Shown here: positions 36,410-46,198 of the stretch, piece after piece | Position numbering within the stretch: position 1 is the first letter of the stretch | How the letters are laid out: the number at the start of each line of letters is the position of its first letter | Assembly (NCBI GenBank): GCA_937776645.1 | Contig: CALMRI010000041.1 | Coordinates: forward strand, 1-56,560 | Direction: 5' to 3' | Length of the DNA stretch: 56,560 nucleotides | Source: an uncultured Alphaproteobacteria bacterium | Lineage (GTDB): Bacteria; Pseudomonadota; Alphaproteobacteria; Thalassobaculales; Thalassobaculaceae | Made by a program: the position numbers and the translations under genes | The notes under the pieces: generated by a model | What the model was told of the DNA's origin: nothing | The model's input: only the letters and a program-made list of their open reading frames with translations | The model's database searches: none

Positions 36410-37555
36410 ATGCCCTATAGCACCTTCGGCTTTACCGATGAGCAGATCTTGATGTGAGACAATGTGCTCGGTCTGATGTTGCGGGTTTTACCGCCCGAAA
36501 AGATCGCTGAATTAGACCGCAACCAAAAGTTCCCCCATGAGGCCTACCGGGCCTTGGCGATGGATGGTTGGCTAACCCTTCCCTACGATAAAGCGCATGC
36601 CGGACAAGGCGCCAGCCACCGGGATCTAGCGGTGTTCATCGAGGCACTGGGATATAATCACCCGGGAATTCGCGTATCGTTCATGTCTACGGCGATCTAT
36701 GGAGGTCTCTACCTACAAGACCTCGCCAATGGGGCATTAAAGGCTGAACTGCTGCCAGGCCTGCAAGACGGAACGATCCGCACCGTTATCGCCTTCTCGG
36801 AACCCGATAGTGGCTCGGACGCGGCGGGCATTCCCACCCGTGCCTTCCGGGACGGCGATGATTGGATTACCTCCGGCCAGTAAGTCTACGTAACCAACGC
36901 GCATGAGGCGGATTACCTTATCGTCTCCACCAAGACCGATCCGGAGGCCAGGCGACGGGGGCTAAGCCTGTTCTTCGTCGACATGGCCAGCCCCGGCTTC
37001 GAGGCGCGCCCAATGGATCCGCTGGGCAGCCGTTCGACCTTGCTGAACAAGGTTTTCTTCGACGATGCCCGGATCCCCGGTAATCGTTTTCTGGGCCAGC
37101 TCAATGGCGGTTGGCATGGATTGATGCGGGGTCTAAATCTCGAGCGAACCTTGATCGCTGCGGCGGCAGCGGGCGGCTGCATTAAGATTATCGAGGACGC
37201 ACAAAAATTCGCTCAAGACCGCCGAGGGTTCAGCAAGCGGATTGGTGAATTTCAAGCGATATCCCACAAATTCGCGGATATGCGAATGATGATGGAAACC
37301 ACCTGGCTGGTGACCTATCACACCGCCGACATGCTGGATGCCGGCGCCAATGCGGTCACCGAAACCGCAATCGCTAAGGTCGTGGCGACAGAAAACAATT
37401 TCAAGGTCGCCGATCTTGGGATGCAAATTATGGGTGCCGCGGGCTATGTCCAGGGCGACATGCAACGCCTGTTCCGCGAAGCCCGCATGGGCATGATCGG
37501 CGGTGGAACCAGTGAGATACTGCGCAACGTAATCGCCAATCGCATGGGTGTTTAA
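36410..37555 (+). pseudogene. Acyl-CoA dehydrogenase with two in-frame stop codons
   Basis: The frame from ATG 36410 (MPYSTFGFTDEQILM) is a complete acyl-CoA dehydrogenase, an FAD enzyme that introduces the first double bond of beta-oxidation. It is interrupted only by TGA at 36455 (codon 16) and TAA at 36881 (codon 158). Between and after these the family sequence is perfect: AFSEPDSGSDAAGIPTRAF, GLSLFFVDMASPGFEARPMD, FGAS-type helices with QDRRGFSKRIGEFQAISHKF, and QIMGAAGYVQGDMQRLFREA with GGGTSEILRNVIANRMGV. No frameshift is present. A separate product could start at 36983 but would lack the N-terminal domain. Single-base substitution explains both stops. Confidence 0.85.
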
Positions 37556-37943
37556 TCCTAGCGTGACGGAGGTGCCGGCGATCCGCGAATGTTCAGGCCG
37601 TCCCCCTCATCAGGAAATGCCATGCCACCTTGGTTCCCATTCGCCGACATCCTGCGCCACATCGATCGACGATAAAACCGAGGGCATCAGTGCGTCCGAA
37701 GTGTGGCTAACTGGCTTTTTGTACACAGCATAGCCGCCAATCGGTCCTCTATCGACCGAACGGATCTTCGGGTGACTGTCACCGTCCTAGAGGGTCTGCG
37801 TCAGTATTACCTCTGGAAACCCACGCCAGGGTCATTGATACTTGCTACTCTAGGCATCTGCCAGGGTGACCTGGCCGATCTTGTCCTTCTCCGGAGGTCG
37901 GTGCTTCCGTACCATGTCTGAGGACAGGCCTAAGGAGCAGCCC
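37556..37943. other. Intergenic region before the first flavin monooxygenase
   Basis: About 390 bases. Short open frames here resemble nothing known and lack ribosome sites. TTGATA near 37835 might be a -35 element, but no matching -10 element is convincing. The ribosome site of the next gene lies at its right end. Confidence 0.35.
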
Positions 37944-39737
37944 ATGATGAACCTAGTGGATGATTCCTTGCACACGCAACAACGCGTGGCGCAGGCCCGG
38001 CACGCTGGCGAGCGCTGGCTCGCGGCGTTCGAGTCGGCATTAAATTCTCGGGATTTGGCGCAAATCGGTGACTTGTTTCATCAGGACTGCCATTGGCGCG
38101 ATATCCTGGCCTTCACCTGGGACCTTTCGGCCGCCGAGGGCCGCGAGAACGTCGCAGCCGGGCTTGCAGCAGCGCAGGCATCGACGGCGGCGAGGCAGTT
38201 TCATTTGCCGCCTGGCCGCAAGCCGCCCAAACAGACCCGTCGCCTCGGTAGGGAATGCATCGAGGTGATCTTCGAGTTCACTACGGCGGTCGGTCGAGGC
38301 GCCGGTATCATTCGGCTGTCCGACGACGATGGCGCAATGAAGGCGTGGCTCCTCTCGACCGCACTGGAAGAGTTGGAGGGGTTCGCTGAGAAGGTCGGCG
38401 ACAACCGGCCAACCGGCGCGGCCTATTCCCGTAATTTCGGCGGCAACAACTGGGAAGATATCCGGCAGAAAGCCACTGCCTACGATGACCACGAGCCGAC
38501 GGTCCTCGTGATCGGAGGCGCTCAGGCGGGTTTGTCGATCGCCGCTAGGCTCAATCAGCTTGGGGTTGACACGCTAGTCGTTGAGCAATGGCCTCGCATC
38601 GGCGACAGCTGGCGCAAGCGCTATCACTCCCTGGCGTTGCACAACTCGATCCACCTCAATCACTTACCCTACATGGATTTTCCACCGACATGGCCAAAAT
38701 ACATTCCCAAAGGCATGCTCGGTAACTGGTTTGAGTTCTATGCCGATGCGATGGAAATCAATTGCTGGACAGATACGGAATTCGCCGGCGGATCATGGGA
38801 CGAAACAGCCAAAAATTGGACGGCAACACTAAAGCGCGGTGATGGAAGCGAGCGGGTCGTGCGGCCCCGGCACCTGGTCTTTGCCAACGGCGTCAGCAGC
38901 TATCCGATGATCCCTGAACTGCCCGGCCTCAACGATTTCAAGGGTGAGGTCATCCATTCCGAGGGCTTCGATAGCGGCGCGAGCTGGACTGGCAAGCGCG
39001 CGCTGGTCCTCGGTACCGGCAGCAGCGCCAACGACATAGCCCTGGACCTGCACAGCCATGGCGTGAAGACGACGCTCATTCAACGCGGCTCCACCACCGT
39101 CGTTTCGATCGATCCGAGCGCAAAGCTGAATGAAGCCATCTGGGATGAAGGTCCGCCCCTTGAGGATTGCGATCTCATCGTAGCATCGGCGACGCCCGCC
39201 CTGATCGTTCAAGCTTATAAACAAGTCGTGCAGCGGATGCTCGAACTCGACCACGAGATGATCAAGGGCCTCAAGGGCATCGGCTTCAAGTACGATATCG
39301 GCGAGGACGAAACCGGCCACCAGATGAAATATTTCCGCCGTGGCGGCGGCTATAATCTGGACGCCGGCAGTTCAGCCCTGATGATCAAGGGCGAATTGGG
39401 CTTGCTGCAAAACGATCGGATCGATCGCTTCACTTCTGATGGCGTGCTGCTAAAGGACGGGTCGAAAATCCCCACCGATCTGATCGTATTGGCGACCGGC
39501 TATTATCCGCAAAAGGAGCTGGTTCATCGCGCGCTCGGCGACGAGATAGCAGAACGCATCGGGCCGGTCTGGGGTATCGGTGACGACGGTGAACTCAACA
39601 ACATGTTCAGGCGCACGCCGCAAGAGGGCCTGTGGTTCATCGCCGGCGGCTTGGCCCAATGCCGCATAAACTCCAAATATTTAGCATTGCAAATCAAAGC
39701 GATGGAACTCGGCCTTCTTGAATCACTCGAAATATAG
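37944..39737 (+). CDS. Flavin-containing monooxygenase with N-terminal NTF2-like domain (copy 1)
   Basis: ATG 37944 has AAGGAG six bases upstream. The roughly 597-residue protein has an N-terminal SnoaL/NTF2-like region (about residues 20-150, with FHQDCHWRDILAFTWDL). A FAD/NADPH oxidoreductase follows: FAD motif VLVIGGAQAGLSIAARL near residue 187, the flavoprotein stretch DSWRKRYHSLALHNSIHLNH, NADPH motif ALVLGTGSSANDIALDL near 353, and the ATG-type motif LIVLATGYYPQ near 515. It most resembles YUC/FMO-type monooxygenases that hydroxylate small molecules. It is intact and is a paralogue of the gene at 48335. Neither the substrate nor a partner is known. Confidence 0.85.
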   Translation: MMNLVDDSLHTQQRVAQARHAGERWLAAFESALNSRDLAQIGDLFHQDCHWRDILAFTWDLSAAEGRENVAAGLAAAQASTAARQFHLPPGRKPPKQTRRLGRECIEVIFEFTTAVGRGAGIIRLSDDDGAMKAWLLSTALEELEGFAEKVGDNRPTGAAYSRNFGGNNWEDIRQKATAYDDHEPTVLVIGGAQAGLSIAARLNQLGVDTLVVEQWPRIGDSWRKRYHSLALHNSIHLNHLPYMDFPPTWPKYIPKGMLGNWFEFYADAMEINCWTDTEFAGGSWDETAKNWTATLKRGDGSERVVRPRHLVFANGVSSYPMIPELPGLNDFKGEVIHSEGFDSGASWTGKRALVLGTGSSANDIALDLHSHGVKTTLIQRGSTTVVSIDPSAKLNEAIWDEGPPLEDCDLIVASATPALIVQAYKQVVQRMLELDHEMIKGLKGIGFKYDIGEDETGHQMKYFRRGGGYNLDAGSSALMIKGELGLLQNDRIDRFTSDGVLLKDGSKIPTDLIVLATGYYPQKELVHRALGDEIAERIGPVWGIGDDGELNNMFRRTPQEGLWFIAGGLAQCRINSKYLALQIKAMELGLLESLEI

Positions 39738-39992
39738 CTCAGGTCTTTGCCCGCATGATCGGGAAGCTGACCAAGGGTAGAGCGTAGAGGACTCCGTCAA
39801 ATCTTCTAATTCCCGGCGCAGCAGGATAATGAATTTTCCTCCCTTCGAGAATCGGATTGACTATACCCAGCTCGCCCTACGCCGTGGCCTCTGGCCGGGG
39901 GGGCGGTCCTGTCGTCGGTCCGTTTTATTGTTTTGGTCGAAGGAACATCTGTCTTACCACCGGTAGAGACCAAACAAGCACATTGGAACCGT

Positions 39993-40622
39993 CTACAGTT
40001 TAGCGCTTGGTCGTCCGCTAACCGCCGTGTGCCAGCGCCGGGCATTGCTGGCGCCTTCGGGCAAGTCCATCTTGATCCAGCCGGCGAAATCGACAACCAC
40101 TAGAAGATCGATATCCGCGACCGAGTAATGATCTCCGGCGGCAAACGGCTTGTCGCCAATCATTGCCTCGACACCATTAAGAAATCGCTCGACCCGCGCT
40201 CTACCACGCTCGGCCAGCGCCGGGATCTGCTCATAGTCAACCACCCCGGTGAGCGCCCGACCTTGCATCCGCGCCGCAGAGTTTCGCAGCGCCTCGGACA
40301 TCGCCATCATACCTTCCATCTCGATCCGCCATTGAAGATCCGCGATCCGGCCCTTTTCGGCGGCGGTGCCCCCGGTCAAGTTGGGTTCCGGGTGGGCGGC
40401 CTCAAGATAACCGCGAATGCCGGCGGTACTGGTCAGTCTTGTACCATCGTCGAGAACCAGAACCGGCACCGTGCAATTGGGATTGATAGACCGGAATGCT
40501 GGCGCCATCTGCTCGCCATTGCGCAGATCAATCTCGATAGTATTGATCTCCAAACCCTTTTCAGCGATAAAGATCCGCACCCGGCGTGGTGACGGCGCGG
40601 TGCTGCAATCATAGAATTTCAT
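39993..40622 (-). CDS. Glutathione S-transferase family protein
   Basis: A 209-residue cytosolic GST. The thioredoxin-like N-terminal domain includes STAPSPRRVRIFIAEKG, the cis-proline region NCTVPVLVLDDGT and the glutathione-binding LTSTAGIRGYLE. The alpha-helical C-terminal domain ends with FAAGDHYSVADIDLLVVVDF. The frame is intact. GSTs detoxify electrophiles or assist isomerisation and dehalogenation steps in catabolism, and the setting beside a monooxygenase suggests such a role (inference). Confidence 0.88.
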   Translation of the reverse strand: MKFYDCSTAPSPRRVRIFIAEKGLEINTIEIDLRNGEQMAPAFRSINPNCTVPVLVLDDGTRLTSTAGIRGYLEAAHPEPNLTGGTAAEKGRIADLQWRIEMEGMMAMSEALRNSAARMQGRALTGVVDYEQIPALAERGRARVERFLNGVEAMIGDKPFAAGDHYSVADIDLLVVVDFAGWIKMDLPEGASNARRWHTAVSGRPSAKL

Positions 40623-40725
40623 AATCTAGACCCTCTGTCTATCCGAGCATAGGTATCATTCGTCAGTTAGTAAACTACTCACAGAAACTATTATTAAGTC
40701 GTGCATATAGGAAACCTCGAATTAG

Positions 40726-41843
40726 ATGTCGGCCCCACATCCAGCGCTCACACCGACTTTTAAGAGGTTCCAGAATTTTGATCTCTCCATGGGAGCGCGC
40801 GGGGAATTCTATGAAATCCACCGTTTCTTCAAGGAGGCGGCGCGTGATCAAGGCTCCTTGAAAACGCTTCAGATGCCGCTCTTTTAATAGAGGAAACGGT
40901 TTCCTCGACGTTCTGGAGAGAAGTCGCAGACCGTCACTCAGACACTTTCGATGCGCTCCGCCGTATAACGAACCACGAGCCCAGCACTTTCATCGATGAA
41001 GCAATTTCTTGTCTGCTGGCCGGACGAGCCGCCGACGCCGTGCGATGTTTCGGCGAGAACGCTAAGAAGCGAATAGAGAATTTCGCTAAATATCGAACGC
41101 TCGTGGAAAAAGGTCCGGACTGTGGGTTGGCTATTTGGCAGGTTATGAACCCTTTTTACTATATCTGGGCGGCAATGCCTGTCACTCGCGCTGCGGTAAG
41201 AAACGGGTGGCGTTCGGACCAGTTCGACACCCCCAACAACGATGTCACCGGGATTCCAGTCAAGGACATCGGAGAAAATCAACGTATTCTGCTCACGATG
41301 TTGCGCGAAGAGCTAGGTACCGAATTCGGGAGCAGCGCCAGGGTGCTTGAATGCGGATGTGGAGATGGCCAGACCGCAAACCTGCTGGTGCGGCATCTCG
41401 GTGTGCACCCAAGAAACTATCGGGGCCTCGATTTGCAGCCTGGCCGAAGGGACGCCACCAGGCGGATTTTAGCCGTATTGAAGGCTACTGATCCCGAAGC
41501 AGACGCTTTTGATGAGAATTCTGTTTTCACCTTCGCCGCTCTTAAGGAGCCGACACTCGATCAAATCGAGATGTTCACCGGGGTAGACCTACTTTTCTCC
41601 GCTAGTTTCACCAATGTATTTTCTGATGAAGAATTAACCTATGTCTTACAGAACCTCCTAGCTGACCGGCCCGCGTTCATAATTGGCATATCGGTTAACA
41701 CGAGTTGGACCCTTTGTGTCGGCCGCTCCGATCTAATGCCTTTCTACAGCAGGCATGGTTACCGGCTCCGTGCTACGCGAATGGAAACACCTCATCTTGA
41801 GAAAACCGAAGCATATCGTTTCTGGATGCTGGAGCGATATTAG
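40726..41843 (+). CDS. SAM-dependent methyltransferase with N-terminal extension, one likely frameshift
   Basis: From ATG 40726 the frame reads MSAPHPALTPTFKRFQ to FFKEAARDQG. At about 40850 the frame changes, and SRLLENASDAALLIEE leads without stops into RCFGENAKKRIENFAKYRTL. It ends in a methyltransferase with motif I ARVLECGCGDGQTANLLVRH, LDLQPGRRDATRRILAVLK and LLFSASFTNVFSDEELTYVL. Total length is about 372 residues; without the upstream part, the protein would start at 41040 or at ATG 41145 (MNPFYYIWAAMP). Methyltransferases with this sort of helical N-terminus modify glycans or lipids in some operons, but no glycan cluster is nearby. Base composition is less GC-rich than its neighbours, suggesting transfer. 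Confidence 0.55.
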
Positions 41844-42191
41844 GCAAACCGTTGTATTTTTCTTTACGAACGTGACCCAGCATAGTTCTCGTTCTAAAAA
41901 ACTGACTCCTTCATATAGAATCTTTACGCAAACGCCACTTTTAACGCTGCCGGTTACGGCGCATGACTTTGTCACGGGCTCGAAATCTCACCACAGCGGT
42001 GACTAATCCTCACTTTCATTGATCACAACTCGTGAGGCTAGTCCCGCAAACCGGTGGACATTAAGGTCCGCGACTCCTGGGTTAGTTTTACCCAAGCCTC
42101 GCAGCATGAAGGGAGGACGAGATAGGGGCCGACACGCACGGCCTGAGCCCGGCAAACGAAAAGCGGCGTGCGATGCGCTGGTCGTGAGACG
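41844..42191. other. Intergenic, AT-richer stretch
   Basis: About 350 bases between the methyltransferase and the aminotransferase 3' ends. No gene, clear terminator or repeat was found. Composition is close to that of the methyltransferase, so it may belong to the same transferred segment. Confidence 0.3.
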
Positions 42192-43559
42192 TTAGCGAAT
42201 TTCCGCCCAGGTATCGTCCAGCGCTCGACCAAAGCGGTCCGACATCTCGGCTATTTCGCTTTCGGTGATGATCAGCGGCGGCGCAAAAACCAGGCGATCG
42301 CCAACCGTGCGGGGGATCAAACCATGCTTCAAGGCGTTCTCCTGAAACCGCTCCGCCACTTTCAAACCGGTATCGAACGGGACACGGGCGACGCCATCGC
42401 GCATGAGCTCGATCCCACAGATCAGTCCTGCACCGCGAATGTCGCCGATCAACGGATGGTCACCATGCTGTTCAAGCGCCCCCATGAAGGTCGGCGATAT
42501 CGACTTTACCCGACCGACTACATCCATTTCCTCATAGATTTTGATCACCTCCAGCGCCACCGCTGAGGCGACGGGGTGGCCGGCATAGGTATAGCCATGG
42601 GCGAACGGTCCAAGCTTGGCGCTTTGCTGCAGCATCGCCTGATAGACCTTCTCGTTGATCATCAGGGCGGAGATCGGCTGCATCGCCGCCGACAATGCCT
42701 TGGCGCTGCTGATCATGTCCGGCTCAAGCCCATAGGTACGCGAGCCCCACATCTCGCCGGTGCGGCCAAACCCACAGATCACCTCATCGGCGATGAACAA
42801 CACCTCGTATTTCTTCAACACCGCCTGAATTTTCTCGAAATAGGTCGCCGGCGGCAAAACCGCCCCACCAGCCCCCATCACCGGCTCAGCGAAGAAGCCG
42901 CCAACGGTTTCCGGTCCCTCCTCCAGGATCATGATCTCCAGCGCATCGGCCATCCGGGTGGAGAATGCTTCCTCGCTCTCGCCATCTTCATGACGCCGGT
43001 AGTAATGCGGAAATTCGGTGTGCAGGAAAGGCGCAAACGGCAGACCGAAATCCGCGTGCATGTCTGCTTTTCCGGACAGGCTGACCGTCGCCGCGGTGCT
43101 GCCGTGATAGCCCATGTTACGGGCGATGATCTTGCGCTTTTCCGGCTTGCCGATGGCGTTGTGATAATACCAGATCAACTTAATCGCGGTGTCGTTGGCC
43201 TCCGATCCGGAGCACTGGAACAGCACCTTCGACATCGGCACCGGCGCGATCGATAACAGCTTTTCCGCCAGGTCAACATTCGGTTGATTCGAGCGATGCC
43301 GATAGGTGTGGTAATAGCCGAGGGTCCGCATCTGCTCGTAAGCTACCTTGGCCAACCGCTCAACCCCGAAGCCGAGCGAGGCGCACCACAGCCCGGCGAC
43401 ACTCTCGATATAGTCCTTACCTCCGTCATCAAAAATCCGCGCACCCTCACTATGGGTGATCACCACCGGACCAACTTCGCGATGCTTGGCAAGATTGGTC
43501 TGCGGATGGACGATGCTGGCGATATCCCGAGCGTGGATAGAGTTGGGGATCACGGTCAT
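42192..43559 (-). CDS. Class III (omega) aminotransferase
   Basis: ATG 43559 has GAGGAGCC upstream and gives a 455-residue pyridoxal-phosphate enzyme. It transfers the amino group of omega-amino acids or amines (putrescine, taurine, beta-alanine or similar) to pyruvate or another oxoacid. Visible are VAGLWCASLGFG, VLFQCSGSEANDTAIKL (phosphate-binding loop), ARNMGYHGST, AEPVMGAGGAVLPP, VLFIADEVICGFGRTGEMWG (the aspartate that binds the ring nitrogen) and MISSAKALSAAMQPISALM with the Schiff-base lysine. The frame is intact. The exact substrate is not readable. Upstream 43560-43864 has no gene; it should hold promoters for this gene and the divergent MFS gene. Confidence 0.9.
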   Translation of the reverse strand: MTVIPNSIHARDIASIVHPQTNLAKHREVGPVVITHSEGARIFDDGGKDYIESVAGLWCASLGFGVERLAKVAYEQMRTLGYYHTYRHRSNQPNVDLAEKLLSIAPVPMSKVLFQCSGSEANDTAIKLIWYYHNAIGKPEKRKIIARNMGYHGSTAATVSLSGKADMHADFGLPFAPFLHTEFPHYYRRHEDGESEEAFSTRMADALEIMILEEGPETVGGFFAEPVMGAGGAVLPPATYFEKIQAVLKKYEVLFIADEVICGFGRTGEMWGSRTYGLEPDMISSAKALSAAMQPISALMINEKVYQAMLQQSAKLGPFAHGYTYAGHPVASAVALEVIKIYEEMDVVGRVKSISPTFMGALEQHGDHPLIGDIRGAGLICGIELMRDGVARVPFDTGLKVAERFQENALKHGLIPRTVGDRLVFAPPLIITESEIAEMSDRFGRALDDTWAEIR

Positions 43560-43864
43560 GGCCAGGCTCCTCGAGCGGGGATGTAGAAGTTCGGGATACT
43601 CACGACTGTACAACTTGTCGTCACTATTCTTCTACCGCTTCTTCCCTTGAGCCCAGCAGGTCGCATATTCGGAATTTTTGCACATTTCATTCCGGGGCGA
43701 CGCACTGGAGCCCCAAGGCCTTAAGCGAGAAAAGGATGCGGTCGGTGGAACGATCAGCCATTGTGCCTCCAGTTTGCCGCACCCTCGCCAGTTACCAAGT
43801 TTCTCCTTGGAAATCCAGCGCCAGCCATTTCCTCAAGATCATTCATGCATAAAAGGAACCGTTA

Positions 43865-45268
43865 ATGACAAGTGACGACCATGTGCTCAGCTGGGGTGAA
43901 TTATTATCGGCGCGGTACCGACTCTCCACCCTGACCCTGGTGCTGAGCATCGCGTTGCACGCCACTAACTTCTTCATCTTCGCGACCTTGGCGCCGAGTG
44001 TGGTGGCAGATATTGGCGGCCTCGATCTTCTGAGTTGGGCGACCACGCTCTTCGTCATCACCTCGGTTATCAGTTCGGCCGCCGGCGGTTTGCTGAAAGC
44101 AGTGCTGGGAGGACGGCGTTCGTTGATCCTGGCATCGCTTGGGTTCGCCCTGGGCAGTGCGGTCACCGCCGTGGCGCCAAACATGGAAGTCGTGCTGGTT
44201 GGCCGCACTATCCAAGGCTTGGGCGCCGGACTATTGACCGCCTATTCACACGGCATGGTGCGAGACCTGTTCCCATCGTCATCCTGGGCAAGAATGTTCG
44301 CCGTGGTCTCTAGCGGTTGGGGTATTGCCGCGTTGGCCGGACCGCTGATCGGCGGAGTTTTCGCTGAATACGATATCTGGCGGTGGGGTTTTGGCATGAT
44401 GGTCATCGCCGCCGGTCTGTTTATCGCGATTTCGATGCGCGCGGTCCCGGACAGCGGCGGCGGTGAGAAGATGGGAAGTTGGGCGCCGGTGGCGCGCCTC
44501 ACCTTGCTTGGCGGTTCGGTGCTGCTGCTCGGCGGCGCTGGAAAATCCGAAATCCCCGGCGGCGATACGCTGCTCCTTGGCCTTAGCGCGGCCCTTATTG
44601 TCGCAACGGTCGTTTGGGAGCGCCGCGCCGCCATACCGCTTTTCCCGCGCGATATGTTCAGACCAACGACGGTGCTCGGCGGCGGCGTGCTGTTCGTCTT
44701 CGGCGTCTCCTTCGCAACCGCCACGACAGCGATCTATGGCCCGCTGCTGTTTCGGGTCATCCACGATATCCCGGTTATCAGCACCGGTTATATCGTTACT
44801 GCCCAATCGATGCTCTGGACCTTGGCGGCCATTATATTTTCCGGAATCGGTCGGGGCGGAAGCCGCCTTGCCTGCGCCATCGGCCCGGCGATCACCGGCG
44901 CCGGCCTATTGGGTGTCGGGTTGTTTCTGCCGGACGGGCCGCTTTGGGCCGCGGTAGCCGCTATCGCCACACTTGGCTTCGGATGTGGCCTTGCCTGGGG
45001 CCATATCGGGCGGTTCGTTCTGGAAGCCGCCGGAGAAGCCGACAGGGACCGGGTCACCTCGGTGATGCCGACCATGCAATCAATCGGGGTCGCCTTCGGC
45101 TCGGCCACCGCTGGTCTCGTCGCCAACGCTCATGGCTTCGCCCATGACCTGACCGTGGAGGCCGCGCGCACGGTCGCATTCTGGATCTATATCGGTTTGT
45201 CCCCGGCGATCGCCATCGCCTTGATCGGCGCGGTGCGGGTGGCGTTGGGAACCCGGATAGCACCATGA
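43865..45268 (+). CDS. MFS transporter, drug-resistance type
   Basis: A 467-residue inner-membrane protein with roughly 12-14 hydrophobic segments, starting LTLVLSIALHATNFFIFATL. It resembles EmrB/DHA-type exporters (motif-C-like GWGIAALAGPLIGGVFAEY). The frame is intact. It is divergent from the aminotransferase. It may export a product or toxic intermediate of the neighbouring catabolic genes, but this is inference. Confidence 0.85.
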   Translation: MTSDDHVLSWGELLSARYRLSTLTLVLSIALHATNFFIFATLAPSVVADIGGLDLLSWATTLFVITSVISSAAGGLLKAVLGGRRSLILASLGFALGSAVTAVAPNMEVVLVGRTIQGLGAGLLTAYSHGMVRDLFPSSSWARMFAVVSSGWGIAALAGPLIGGVFAEYDIWRWGFGMMVIAAGLFIAISMRAVPDSGGGEKMGSWAPVARLTLLGGSVLLLGGAGKSEIPGGDTLLLGLSAALIVATVVWERRAAIPLFPRDMFRPTTVLGGGVLFVFGVSFATATTAIYGPLLFRVIHDIPVISTGYIVTAQSMLWTLAAIIFSGIGRGGSRLACAIGPAITGAGLLGVGLFLPDGPLWAAVAAIATLGFGCGLAWGHIGRFVLEAAGEADRDRVTSVMPTMQSIGVAFGSATAGLVANAHGFAHDLTVEAARTVAFWIYIGLSPAIAIALIGAVRVALGTRIAP

Positions 45269-45345
45269 GACGCGGCGTTGGCGAGTATTGACGTCCGAAT
45301 GAATCTGTTGCGCCCAGCACGCTGATGACGTGCCGGACCAGCAGA

Positions 45346-45978
45346 TCACTCCGGCAGGTTGTCGGTGCGGGCGCGCTTGCCGAGATAGCCGCCGTGATGG
45401 CGCAGGCCATATTCTTCGCGCGTGACGCCCTTGCGCTCCATCAACACCAGAGCCAATGCGTCTCCCACCGCCGCCATCACCGCCATACTCGCGGTAGGAG
45501 TCATGCCCAGCGAACACGGTTCGGCGATTATCCCCATGTCGACAATCACGTCCGACAGGTCACGTAGGCCAGAATCCCGGTGCGAGGTGATCCCGATAAC
45601 CCCGGCAACTTTCATGTGTCGACTCAGCTCGATGAACTCTAATACTTCGCGGGTTTTCCCGCTGGTTGAAAAAGCAACAATGCAATCCCCGTCAGCAAGC
45701 ATACCGAGATCACCATGCGCCGCCTCGGCGGGATGAATAAAGACCGCCGGAGAAGCTGTCGAGCTTAGGATTGCAGCGAATTTTCGCGCAACGAACCCGG
45801 CCTTACCCATGCCGGTCGCAACGACTTTTCCCGGACAGCGTAGCATCAGGTCAATGGCGGCCGCATAGGACTCATCGACGGATACCGCCCGTATCGCTTC
45901 GGCCTCGGCTTCCAGGATCTCGCGAATACGCGAGGCGATCCCGGCCGGATGATCAGTTTTCGTGGGCCTCATGCTCAT
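45346..45978 (-). CDS. SIS-domain sugar isomerase-like protein
   Basis: ATG 45978 or 45972 starts a product of about 210 residues. It has one SIS domain (VVATGMGKAGFVARKFAAIL, HPAEAAHGDLGMLADGDCIV, AFSTSGKTREVLEFI, SLGMTPTASMAVMAAVGDAL), as in KdsD/GutQ arabinose-5-phosphate isomerases. It lacks the C-terminal CBS pair of KdsD and ends with HHGGYLGKRARTDNLPE, like truncated family members of unknown role. The frame is intact. In KdsD, activity lies in the SIS domain, so isomerase function is possible. Confidence 0.8.
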   Translation of the reverse strand: MSMRPTKTDHPAGIASRIREILEAEAEAIRAVSVDESYAAAIDLMLRCPGKVVATGMGKAGFVARKFAAILSSTASPAVFIHPAEAAHGDLGMLADGDCIVAFSTSGKTREVLEFIELSRHMKVAGVIGITSHRDSGLRDLSDVIVDMGIIAEPCSLGMTPTASMAVMAAVGDALALVLMERKGVTREEYGLRHHGGYLGKRARTDNLPE

Positions 45979-46198
45979 GGCGGCGGACCATATCCGCCAA
46001 CTATCCGCCACGCCAGCCCGAAACGCGCGTGAAAAGTCGAATTTATGGCTAATGCCGCGACCGCGCCTCCATTGGACCACGGCTTCCCGCTTTCAGTAGG
46101 AACAGGGCCCGCACAGTCTCACTTCATATGGTTGCTCGGGCGTGGCAGCCGGCCTAGGTTCGAGTCTGAAATTAATCCTTACCAACCGGAGCTCTACC

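Noticed and set aside
36410..36883. Recoding of TGA or TAA as an amino acid (selenocysteine or code change) in the acyl-CoA dehydrogenase
   Set aside because: No SECIS-like need at codon 16, both TGA and TAA are hit, and the same codons end many intact genes in the window.
40848..40906. Two near-perfect inverted repeats (TCAAGG-CT-CCTTGA and GAGGAAAC-G-GTTTCCTC) that look like operators before a gene at 41040
   Set aside because: Both fall inside a continuous coding-like frame that joins the 40726 start to the methyltransferase, so they are more likely coding sequence than operators.
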